The notes below the pieces were generated by a model. The model searched no databases, had not been told where the DNA came from, and saw nothing but the letters and a program-made list of their open reading frames with translations. The position numbers were made by a program, and so were the translations under genes. From Coleofasciculus sp. S288 (GTDB taxonomy: Bacteria > Cyanobacteriota > Cyanobacteriia > Cyanobacteriales > Coleofasciculaceae), in assembly GCA_020216575.1 (NCBI GenBank), contig JAIUYC010000188.1, positions 1 to 7,013 on the forward strand: 7,013 nucleotides of DNA. Reading direction: 5' to 3'. Below are positions 1-5,198 of this stretch, one piece after another. Each line of letters starts with the position of its first letter. Within the stretch, counting starts at the first letter, position 1.

Positions 1-328
1 ACCCCAGAATAAGGACATGCTCGAAAGGTCTCAATCACCGGATAATCCAGATGTGATCGAGCTGGTTCAGGAGAGAGCCAATACGCTCAAACAAGCCAAT
101 ATTGAGCCAACGGCTGATTTAGTTTATACCTCTGGCTCTAGCTTAGACCCCCATATTAGCGTTGAGGCAGCACTGGCACAACTTCAACGGGTGGCACAAG
201 CGCGAGGACTTGACCCCAATCAAGTCGAGCTTCTGATTGTTAAACATACAGATGGTAGATTCCTCGGCATCTTTGGAGAACTGGGAGTCAATGTCTTAAA
301 GCTGAATTTGGCGCTAGATGCTTTATAA
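1..328 (+). CDS. kdpC: KdpC, potassium-transporting ATPase subunit C (3' part)
   Basis: KdpC is the small single-span subunit of the KdpFABC P-type ATPase, which pumps K+ into the cell at high affinity; KdpC supports ATP use by KdpB and complex assembly at the cytoplasmic membrane. The reading frame is already open at base 2, so the gene starts left of the window; an ATG at 17 lies inside the domain and is not the start. The visible 108 residues match the C-terminal half of a family that is usually about 190-200 residues. The signature around bases 128-160 reads TSGSSLDPHIS, followed by a region ending in VNVLKLNLALDAL just before the TAA, both hallmarks of KdpC (family knowledge). The N-terminal membrane segment is not in view. 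kdpA and kdpB are expected upstream, and a kdpD gene follows on the same strand after 625 bp. Identification is secure. Confidence 0.95.
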   Translation, partial: PQNKDMLERSQSPDNPDVIELVQERANTLKQANIEPTADLVYTSGSSLDPHISVEAALAQLQRVAQARGLDPNQVELLIVKHTDGRFLGIFGELGVNVLKLNLALDAL

Positions 329-358
329 ACCTGCACGAAACAACCTGGATAGAGCCAC

Positions 359-423
359 GCGATCGCCTAAAAGCCGCCCTAATTTCTTATACTGAGGTAT
401 CCTTTGTTGTAAGCAGCGATCGC
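359..423. repeat. Two HIP1 octamers between kdpC and kdpD
   Basis: The palindrome GCGATCGC occurs at 359-366 and again at 416-423, with a third copy at 900-907 just before kdpD. HIP1 is an over-represented octamer in many cyanobacterial genomes. Here it supports the taxonomic call rather than a local function. Confidence 0.85.
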
Positions 424-528
424 TCAGGGTGGCTAACTCAGCTGTCGCGCCTACAACTTGCCATGTAAATGTAGAAGTTTCTAACATTCGCGATACTCCT
501 GAGTTGGGGCATTTTGAATGTTTCGGCG

Positions 529-867
529 ATGCGAAGAATAATTATATTTCTTACAACTTCGGTTCTTATCAGGTTTTTCATTTGGGTTCCTCTAAGGTTT
601 GTTTTTCTCAGAATCTTTGGACTCTACGTGGGAGAGCTTCTCTTTAATATTTTTGGCAGTATCCTATTCCTTTATGTCCTTGAGAGATTTTTTATCCTCT
701 TCCAAGAAGATGATGGGCGAGGGGTATTTGGAGTATTTATTCCCGAATGGATAGAGACACCAGCATGTATGATTTTCTGGAAGGTTACCCGACCTTTTAG
801 AAGGCAGTGGTTCATTTTTAAATATGGATATCCCCCCGACTATCCAGGTTCACACAAACCTATTTAA
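529..867 (+). CDS. Possible small hydrophobic membrane protein, unrecognised
   Basis: I do not recognise this ORF. From the ATG at 529 it would give 112 residues. A TTG start at 514 is also possible, and the frame is open back to a stop at 472, the extra stretch also being hydrophobic (FAILLSWGIL). The first 60 residues alternate strongly hydrophobic runs (IIIFLTTSVL, LLFNIFGSILFLYVL) with arginines, compatible with two or three membrane segments. The tail is aromatic and basic (TRPFRRQW, KYGYPPDYP). Neither start has a clear Shine-Dalgarno sequence. It lies between kdpC and kdpD on the same strand, so it could be a local kdp-linked membrane protein, a decayed gene, or chance ORF in AT-rich spacer. 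Length and composition favour a real or recently real gene only weakly. Confidence 0.35.
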   Translation: MRRIIIFLTTSVLIRFFIWVPLRFVFLRIFGLYVGELLFNIFGSILFLYVLERFFILFQEDDGRGVFGVFIPEWIETPACMIFWKVTRPFRRQWFIFKYGYPPDYPGSHKPI

Positions 868-953
868 TATTATATTAGGCGTTTGAAAATTATTACTTAG
901 CGATCGCCAGTATCTAACATTCACAAACGAAATAGTATAAGGCTTCTTTAGTC

Positions 954-2096
954 ATGATCGGGAAGAGCGAATTAGCCAATCAACAAACATCCCATAACCC
1001 TTTAAAACAGCGTCGTGGCAAGCATAAAATGTTTATTGGCATGGCTCCCGGTGTCGGCAAAACCTACCGGATGTTAGAAGAAGCCCACGAACTGAAAGAA
1101 GAAGGGATTGATGTTGTCATTGGCTTACTAGAAACTCATGGGCGTGAGGAAACGGCGGAACAAGCCATTGGCTTAGAAGCTGTTCCCAAAAAAGCGATCG
1201 TTCACAAAGGCGTCACCTTGTGGGAAATGGACACCGATGCAGTTCTAGAGCGTCAACCTCAGTTGATCCTTGTCGATGAACTCGCTCATACAAACGTACC
1301 GGGTTCGCTACGAGAAAAACGTTACCAAGATGTTGAAGTGATTCTGGAGGCTGGAATTGATGTCTATTCAACTGTTAATATTCAGCATCTAGAGAGTCTC
1401 AATGATTTAGTGGCAAAGATTACAGGAATTGTGGTGCGCGAACGGATTCCCGATCGCATTCTAGATGAAGCTGACGAAGTCGTCGTAGTAGACGTGACAC
1501 CCGAAACTTTACAAGAGCGGTTAATCGAAGGCAAAATCTACGCGCCGGAAAAAATTGAACAATCCCTACAAAACTTCTTCCAGAAGCGTCATTTAGTCGC
1601 CTTACGAGAGTTAGCGCTGCGGGAGGTGGCTGACAATATTGAAGAGACAGCAGAGAAAACCTCTACCTCGGTTGCTCAATTTTGCAACGTTCATGAGCGT
1701 GTTCTCGTATGCATTTCCACGTATCCCAACTCAGCTCAACTCCTGCGAAGGGGGGCGCGGTTAGCAACTGTAATGCGATCGCGTCTGTATGCTTTGTTTG
1801 TCGAACACCCCGACCGCTTTATCACTAAAGAGGAAAGCTTATATATTGAGACTTGCGAACATTTTTGCCGCGAATTTAGCGGTGAGTTTTTACGGGTAAA
1901 GAGTGCTAACACTGCCCAAGCGATCGCGGAAGTTGCCAAAAAATACCACATCACTCAAGTCGTGATCGGACAATCTCAGAAATCACGTTGGGAGTTACTC
2001 TGGCATGGTTCCCTGGTGCAGCAGTTAGTGCGATACCTCAAAGGGGTTGATTTACACATCATTAACTCTGAAAAAGACCAATCGCGGAAGTTTTGA
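954..2096 (+). CDS. kdpD: Stand-alone KdpD sensory protein (KdpD domain plus USP domain, no kinase)
   Basis: This 380-residue protein corresponds only to the cytoplasmic N-terminal part of the K+ sensor kinase KdpD. A basic leader precedes a P-loop GMAPGVGKT (residues 29-37), then a Walker B-like LILVDELAHTN (104-114), the DVYSTVNIQHLESLND segment (136-151) and a conserved stretch to about residue 230. A universal-stress-protein domain follows (about 248-371), with VVIGQ at 336-340 and the HGS that follows. The four membrane helices, HisKA and HATPase domains of the roughly 890-residue enterobacterial KdpD are absent, and the stop is followed by noncoding repeats rather than a frameshifted kinase. 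Short KdpD proteins like this are known in cyanobacterial kdp loci such as those of Anabaena, so this is the lineage's normal form, not a broken gene. It probably modulates kdp expression or another kinase in response to K+, turgor or a nucleotide (inference). The start ATG lacks a strong ribosome site; ATG 1029 would clip the leader. Confidence 0.93.
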   Translation: MIGKSELANQQTSHNPLKQRRGKHKMFIGMAPGVGKTYRMLEEAHELKEEGIDVVIGLLETHGREETAEQAIGLEAVPKKAIVHKGVTLWEMDTDAVLERQPQLILVDELAHTNVPGSLREKRYQDVEVILEAGIDVYSTVNIQHLESLNDLVAKITGIVVRERIPDRILDEADEVVVVDVTPETLQERLIEGKIYAPEKIEQSLQNFFQKRHLVALRELALREVADNIEETAEKTSTSVAQFCNVHERVLVCISTYPNSAQLLRRGARLATVMRSRLYALFVEHPDRFITKEESLYIETCEHFCREFSGEFLRVKSANTAQAIAEVAKKYHITQVVIGQSQKSRWELLWHGSLVQQLVRYLKGVDLHIINSEKDQSRKF

Positions 2097-2104
2097 GCAG
2101 ATAT

Positions 2105-2174
2105 AGTAAAAGGTAAAAGGCAGTGGTTCGACAAGCTCACCAATCGGGCAGAAGGCACAAGGCACAAGTAAAAG
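2105..2174. repeat. Degenerate heptanucleotide repeats after kdpD
   Basis: Two groups of 7-mers are visible: agtaaaa-ggtaaaa-ggcagtg (2105-2125) and ggcagaa-ggcacaa-ggcacaa-gtaaaag (2147-2174). They flank a segment reading gttcgacaagctcacca, which I recognise as a frequent motif in cyanobacterial spacers. Such short tandemly repeated heptamers (STRR) are a known feature of filamentous cyanobacteria. No coding potential is evident. Confidence 0.6.
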
Positions 2175-2213
2175 ATTGGCGAGTCAAGGTTTCAGTATTT
2201 AACGAGAGTCAAG

Positions 2214-2229
2214 AGTCGCCTTGGCGACT
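2214..2229. repeat. Perfect short palindrome in the convergent spacer
   Basis: AGTCGCC and GGCGACT form a perfect 7-bp inverted repeat around a TT centre, between the ends of kdpD (+) and the DUF29 gene (-). It lacks a following T-run on either strand, so it is at best a weak bidirectional terminator. A HIP1 site follows at 2240. Confidence 0.45.
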
Positions 2230-2296
2230 GCTATATCTCGCGATCGCATCTTGAAACGCACATCAGCTTAGTCTGAGTAGGCTCTAAGAGTGGGGA

Positions 2297-2779
2297 TTAC
2301 CATGCGTTAAATTCCTGGACTTCTCCTGGGAAAAACTCAGCATCCAGGACTTGCTCTGAAGAGTAAGGACAATCACTGGGAAAAGCTTTGTAGTTTAAGG
2401 AGGTTTCGCAGACAGCTAGGTTCAAGCCACTCTCATATGCCTTGATTAAAGCTTCAGGCAAATAAGGTTGTAAGCTTGGACTCTCATCAATAAGGTCTAA
2501 AACTTGCTTGCGTTGCTCTCGGATTGTTGCAAGCCAGCTCTTTGAACGATTTTCAGGTTGAAACTGCCATTTAAGTAAATGTCCTATTAGAATTCCTAAG
2601 CGGTTTCTTTGCTCTCGCCGCTCCTGCCTGCCCAAAGACTCAATCTCCTCAACTAAATTTGGAACATCCAGATAGCTCCACTTCTCCTCTTGTAGAAGCT
2701 TTGCTTGCTGCTGAGTCCAGGCGTAAAAATCTGACTCGTACAGCGTAGAGAGTTCATCAGTCACACAAGGGTTCTCCAT
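2297..2779 (-). CDS. DUF29 family protein
   Basis: The 160-residue product is a full-length DUF29 protein, a family with many paralogues in cyanobacteria and no established biochemical role. Recognisable conserved parts are LYESDFYAWTQQQAKLLQ (residues 13-30), the acidic NLVEEIESLGRQERRE (41-56), HLLKWQFQPENRSKSW (67-82) followed by TIREQRKQV, and the CPYSSEQVLD (137-146) near the C-terminus. It is probably cytoplasmic and helical, as there is no signal peptide or membrane span. The ATG at 2779 is well supported by the ribosome binding site GGAGGTGA immediately upstream. The next upstream open frame on the same strand, the 21-bp repeat ORF, ends only 25 bp before this start, so the two could share a transcript. 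No function can be assigned from context. Confidence 0.93.
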   Translation of the reverse strand: MENPCVTDELSTLYESDFYAWTQQQAKLLQEEKWSYLDVPNLVEEIESLGRQERREQRNRLGILIGHLLKWQFQPENRSKSWLATIREQRKQVLDLIDESPSLQPYLPEALIKAYESGLNLAVCETSLNYKAFPSDCPYSSEQVLDAEFFPGEVQEFNAW

Positions 2780-2785
2780 TGCTAA

Positions 2786-2793
2786 TCACCTCC
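2786..2793 (-). promoter_or_regulatory. Strong ribosome binding site of the DUF29 gene
   Basis: On the minus strand GGAGGTGA lies 6 nt before the ATG at 2779. It is an eight-base match to the anti-Shine-Dalgarno sequence, unusually good for this window where other starts have weak or no sites, and it fixes the DUF29 start. Confidence 0.85.
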
Positions 2794-2804
2794 AGGGAGC
2801 TTGG

Positions 2805-3170
2805 CTAATACTCTTCAAAGCATAACTCTGTCTTAATGACAGCTTCGGCGTTCCTTATGAATGCTTCCCCGTTCATAAAGAACCCTCTAACGTTCTTAAA
2901 GACAGCTTCGACGTTCTTTATGAATGCTTCCCCGTTCATAAAGAACACTCGAACGTTCTTAAAGACAGCTTCGACGTTCTTTATGAATGCTTCGATGTTC
3001 TTAATGACAGCTTCGACGTTCTTTATGAATGCTTCGATGTTCTTAATGACAGCTTCGATGTTCTTAATGATCGTTGGAGTGTTGGTAACGACGACTTGCT
3101 TAGTCTTTGTCAATTGAGAGCAGTTCACGGACGCGATCGCATCAGGAGTCCGATCACTCAGATCTTGCAC
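2805..3170 (-). CDS. Doubtful ORF made of heptapeptide repeats encoded by the 21-bp array
   Basis: From a GTG at 3170, directly after an in-frame TAG, 121 residues could be made. After about 30 ordinary residues the product is a run of seven-residue units of the type IKNVEAF, IKNIEAV, FKNVRVF and FMNGEAF, ending in a short unique tail. Hydrophobic residues recur at positions 1, 4 and 7, a pattern compatible with an amphipathic or coiled-coil helix. Unit-to-unit changes at those places are mostly conservative (I, V, F). Against it: no ribosome site, a GTG start at the edge of an inverted-repeat element, and open frames on the opposite strand too (2836-3117). Because the unit is a multiple of three, any frame without a stop stays open, so length is weak evidence. 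It ends 25 bp before the DUF29 start. Confidence 0.3.
   Translation of the reverse strand: MQDLSDRTPDAIASVNCSQLTKTKQVVVTNTPTIIKNIEAVIKNIEAFIKNVEAVIKNIEAFIKNVEAVFKNVRVFFMNGEAFIKNVEAVFKNVRGFFMNGEAFIRNAEAVIKTELCFEEY
2836..3087. repeat. Minisatellite: twelve 21-bp tandem units
   Basis: Eleven good units and one decayed unit (3067-3087) follow each other without gaps. The core is GCTTCGAYGTTCTT, with a variable start of ATGAAT, ATGACA, AAGACA or AAGAAC. Units 2 and 5 are identical, as are 4 and 7, giving a higher-order 63-bp period over 2857-2982 with only two differences. Units 8 and 10 are also identical, giving a 42-bp period over 2983-3066. This indicates repeated local duplication. The array can be read as heptapeptides on both strands. 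Confidence 0.92.
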
Positions 3171-3407
3171 CTAACGGTTGAAACCGCAACTACACAAACG
3201 TAGACGCGAAGCGGCTTGCCGAAGGCTAACCTGCCGGAGTTTACCCTCGAACGAAGTGAAGGGCAGGTTACAAAACCCTTGATTTTTGGTTAGTCCGCGC
3301 AGGCGGACTTGGTTTTTATAGCCCCAGAATTCCATTCTGAGGGCTGGTGCAAGATATGAGATAAGCTGAATTAATTTCTCCTGGAGGAAATAATTCAACC
3401 GATTAGG
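3170..3407. repeat. Mosaic inverted-repeat element with imperfect terminal repeats
   Basis: The left end CCTAACGGTTGAA (3170-3182) matches the inverted right end TTCAACCGATTAGG (3394-3407) except for one extra base. Inside are several hairpins: TAACCTGCC/GGCAGGTTA (3227-3235 and 3262-3270), AGTCCGC-GCAG-GCGGACT (3292-3309), AGCCCCAGAAT paired with ATTCTGAGGGCT (3320-3345, one bulge), and an imperfect palindrome at 3368-3396. Parts such as tagacgcgaagcggcttgcc and agtccgcgcaggcggact look like dispersed cyanobacterial repeats I recognise from memory. There is no transposase, so this is a MITE-like or composite repeat. The 80-residue minus ORF over it is a by-product. Confidence 0.55.
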
Positions 3408-3434
3408 CGACAATTGAGTTACAACTTGTATTAT
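3407..3434 (+). promoter_or_regulatory. Possible promoter of the LysR-type regulator
   Basis: A -10-like TATTAT (3429-3434) lies 16 nt after GCGACA (3407-3412), which matches four of six bases of a -35 box. Transcription would start near 3441, after the GTG at 3439 but before the ATG at 3463, supporting the ATG. An imperfect dyad (TTGAGTTACAA, 3415-3425) could be an autoregulatory LysR site. Visual match only. Confidence 0.3.
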
Positions 3435-3462
3435 CCCCGTGAATGAAATTACGAGATACAGG

Positions 3463-4356
3463 ATGAAACTCTCTCAGCTTCGTGCCTTGGTAGCAGTGGC
3501 AAACCACAACAATTTTAGTGAAGCTGCCTTGCACTTGGGGCTTTCTCAGTCAGCCATCAGTCATGCGATCGCCTCTTTGGAGGAGGAACTCGGAGTAGTA
3601 TTACTCTCACGGGGGCGTCATGGGGCGCATTTGACATCGGTAGGGGAGCGAGTTACAGCGCATGCTCGAAACGTGCTTCAATCCCTAGAGATGATTGAGA
3701 AAGAAGCGAACGTAGAGAAAGGGTTGCAGGGGGGAAAAGTGCGAATTGCTTCGTTTCGCAGTGTCGCCACCCATGTCCTACCTGCCATGATTGCTCGGTT
3801 CCACAACCGTTTCCCCAAAATTGCGGTTACAATCACCGAGCATTTTGATTTCTTGGGTGTCGAACAGGCTTTACGTGAAGGCCATGCTGATATTGGTTTC
3901 ACCTATCTGCCCACGACAGACGAATTTGAGACAAGAGAAATTCTGCGAGATGAGTATATTGTCCTGCTGCCACCCAAGACTCAATTGAGCAGTAGCAAGC
4001 TCACTTGGGAGCAGTTGGCAACTTACCCGTTGATTTTGGCCGCCTCTGGTAATGCCTGTTCAATGGCAATTCGCAACTACTTGATGGCTTGCGAATTTCC
4101 CATGAACGTTGCTTATGAAGTCAGAGAAGACTCAACAATCGTTGGAATGGTTATGCAAGGCTTAGGGGCGGCGATTCTCCCTCGCCTTGCGGCTGAACCC
4201 TTACCGCCAGAGGTGCAAGTGTACAGTTTACCAGCTCCCTTTGAGAGAGTCGTCGGGGCAGCTCTTCTCGCCAACGCGCTCCATACTCCCGCTGTCTTTG
4301 CGTTTATGGACACCATCAAGGACATTGGAATATTGACCCTTAAAGCAGTAGTTTGA
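3463..4356 (+). CDS. LysR-type transcriptional regulator
   Basis: The 297-residue protein has the usual LysR layout and length. It begins MKLSQLRALVAVANHNNFSEAA, continues with a winged helix-turn-helix (LGLSQSAISHAIASLEEELG) and the LLSRGRHGAHLTSVGERV wing in the first 65 residues, then a linker helix. The periplasmic-binding-like effector domain opens with GGKVRIASFRSVATHVLPAMI and includes HADIGFTYLP and the GMVMQGLGAAILPRLAAE segment. Such proteins act as DNA-bound tetramers whose output depends on a small molecule. I chose the ATG at 3463 because it gives the typical LysR N-terminus; a GTG at 3439 would add eight residues and would fall upstream of the likely transcription start. The classic divergent partner is missing: upstream lies a repeat element and then the minus-strand repeat ORF and DUF29. 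Target and ligand are therefore unknown. Confidence 0.95.
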   Translation: MKLSQLRALVAVANHNNFSEAALHLGLSQSAISHAIASLEEELGVVLLSRGRHGAHLTSVGERVTAHARNVLQSLEMIEKEANVEKGLQGGKVRIASFRSVATHVLPAMIARFHNRFPKIAVTITEHFDFLGVEQALREGHADIGFTYLPTTDEFETREILRDEYIVLLPPKTQLSSSKLTWEQLATYPLILAASGNACSMAIRNYLMACEFPMNVAYEVREDSTIVGMVMQGLGAAILPRLAAEPLPPEVQVYSLPAPFERVVGAALLANALHTPAVFAFMDTIKDIGILTLKAVV

Positions 4357-4441
4357 AGTTTCGTTCCTCTCCTTGATCCGGCAAGCAGATGGACATTGAA
4401 CCTGCACATTTGTACGTTATTTATAAAACAGACATTAAGAA

Positions 4442-4610
4442 TTAATAGGTGAGATTTAATTGTATGATAAAATCGCCAAGCGTAATATTAGAAGAAAAAT
4501 GGCGTATCTCTACAATAGGTTTTACGTCTCCATCTTGTATTTCTAAACCCATTCTAATTGCTAAAGCTAAGCCCTACTAATTGTGTGAAGTCCACCTAAA
4601 GAACGAATCG
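4442..4610 (-). pseudogene. Possible decayed gene fragment (frameshifted)
   Basis: Reading the minus strand, one frame gives RSLGGLHTISRA up to a stop near 4570. A shifted frame then continues as LALAIRMGLEIQDGDVKP and VEIRHFSSNITLGDFIIQLN, ending at a TAA at 4442-4444. The junction contains a near-duplication (gcttagcttta) that could explain a small insertion. The joined text reads like ordinary protein and not like repeat noise, but I cannot name the family. No start codon with a ribosome site precedes it, and further upstream the frame is closed. It could be the end of a lost gene, or chance. Confidence 0.3.
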
Positions 4611-4810
4611 GATTCTATCCTAAGAGCGAGACTAAGAAAAGGGAATAAAAGCTATCTTTTATAAGTGTTAGGAAATAGCACCGGATGGGAGTTCTTCCGC
4701 TGTGACTCATAGCTGTATCTCGAAGGAGAGCGGCGTCAGAGATACAAACGGTGCATCATATCAACAAATGACATTGCGGTGTGGAGTTTCTGCCGCTTCC
4801 TCCACTTTGT
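4611..4810. other. Spacer with no supported gene
   Basis: Short open frames cross this stretch on both strands, but none has a ribosome site, family motif or recognisable composition. I see no tRNA, riboswitch or terminator here. Confidence 0.5.
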
Positions 4811-4860
4811 TACTACCGACGAGGGGACTAAAATCCTCTTCAGAGCGGTCGAAGGTAGTA
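4811..4860. repeat. Nested inverted repeats, possible structured element
   Basis: An outer pair TACTACC (4811-4817) and GGTAGTA (4854-4860) encloses GAC/GTC and an inner GAGG/CCTC pair (4821-4824 and 4835-4838). The order allows a 50-nt branched or bulged hairpin. The segment gaggggactaaaatcctc resembles a motif common in cyanobacterial spacers (memory). No function can be read. Confidence 0.35.
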
Positions 4861-4897
4861 GACGCAAACATGTCACTATATGGAAACGATAAAACAC

Positions 4898-4936
4898 CCA
4901 TACCGTCTTGGCTCAATATGACCCAAGGCGGTATGG
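4898..4936. repeat. Fourteen-bp hairpin beside the MITE-like element
   Basis: CCATACCG-T-CTTGG (4898-4911) pairs with CCAAG-G-CGGTATGG (4923-4936): 8 bp, one T/G wobble position, then 5 bp, with an 11-nt loop. On the minus strand it is followed by GGTGTTTTATC, so it might act as a weak terminator there. It ends 7 bp before the next palindromic element. Confidence 0.5.
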
Positions 4937-4943
4937 CTGTCTT

Positions 4944-5033
4944 AGGACTTACGCACAGACACCACATCTGGTAGGACACGGCATTGCCGTGTCCCTACAA
5001 ATGGTGATTTAGAGGTAAATTTGCGTAAGTCCT
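4944..5033. mobile_element. MITE-like palindromic element, 90 bp
   Basis: Perfect 12-bp terminal inverted repeats AGGACTTACGCA (4944-4955) and TGCGTAAGTCCT (5022-5033) enclose a central hairpin GGACACGGC-ATT-GCCGTGTCC (4973-4993), itself flanked by GTA and CTAC. Both the AGGACTTACGCA ends and the GTAGG-ACACGGC core are sequences I associate with widely dispersed cyanobacterial repeats. There is no room for a transposase, so movement would need one supplied elsewhere. No clear target duplication is visible. Confidence 0.6.
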
Positions 5034-5050
5034 GTGTCTGTAAGTGCAGC

Positions 5051-5066
5051 AGGGGAGCGGGGGAGC
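5051..5066. repeat. Purine-rich tandem 8-mers
   Basis: AGGGGAGC (5051-5058) is followed directly by GGGGGAGC (5059-5066), one mismatch apart. This belongs to the low-complexity G-rich short tandem repeats frequent in cyanobacterial spacers. Confidence 0.5.
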
Positions 5067-5126
5067 ATTTAGATAGATATTTTCCTCACCTAGTGCAGCG
5101 TGACGGAAATAACTATCCAGTTGAAA

Positions 5127-5163
5127 AAGGAAAAAAAGCTTACTGTACAAGCTTTTTTTCCTT
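5127..5163 (-). terminator. Strong hairpin terminator of the nuclease gene
   Basis: A perfect 15-bp stem, AAGGAAAAAAAGCTT (5127-5141) with AAGCTTTTTTTCCTT (5149-5163), encloses a 7-nt loop ACTGTAC. It starts 36 bp past the stop of the minus-strand nuclease gene and carries a T-tract on either strand, so it could act in both directions. The stem is A/T-rich with few G/C pairs, but its length and perfection favour an intrinsic terminator. Confidence 0.7.
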
Positions 5164-5170
5164 AGATCCC

Positions 5171-5192
5171 TCTGCCTCCTGCCTTCTGCCTC
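5171..5192. repeat. Heptanucleotide repeats CTGCCTY
   Basis: Three tandem 7-mers, CTGCCTC, CTGCCTT and CTGCCTC (5172-5192), lie between the terminator hairpin and the nuclease stop codon. They are of the STRR type known from filamentous cyanobacteria. Confidence 0.6.
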
Positions 5193-5198
5193 CTTGCA

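Noticed and set aside
429..647. 72-residue plus-strand ORF starting with GTG after a HIP1 site
   Set aside because: Overlaps the hydrophobic ORF in another frame, with no motif or ribosome site; composition looks like a chance frame.
883..938. Promoter for kdpD (TTGAAA at 883, TAGTAT at 933)
   Set aside because: The boxes are not at a usable spacing, and no better pair was found by eye.
2836..3087. CRISPR array
   Set aside because: Units are directly adjacent with no unique spacers, so this is a tandem minisatellite.
2836..3117. 93-residue plus-strand ORF over the 21-bp array
   Set aside because: It is open because the repeat unit is a multiple of three; no ribosome site, and almost no unique sequence outside the repeats. 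Kept only as part of the minisatellite description.
3171..3413. 80-residue minus-strand ORF upstream of the repeat ORF
   Set aside because: It coincides almost exactly with the inverted-repeat mosaic and its residues come from known-looking repeat sequence; no ribosome site or family motif.
4702..4979. Overlapping ORFs on both strands (90 aa plus, 72 aa minus)
   Set aside because: Both run through the hairpin and into the MITE-like palindrome, lack ribosome sites, and show no recognisable domain. The minus frame reads somewhat protein-like (FDRSEEDFSPLVGSNKVEE) but not enough to call.
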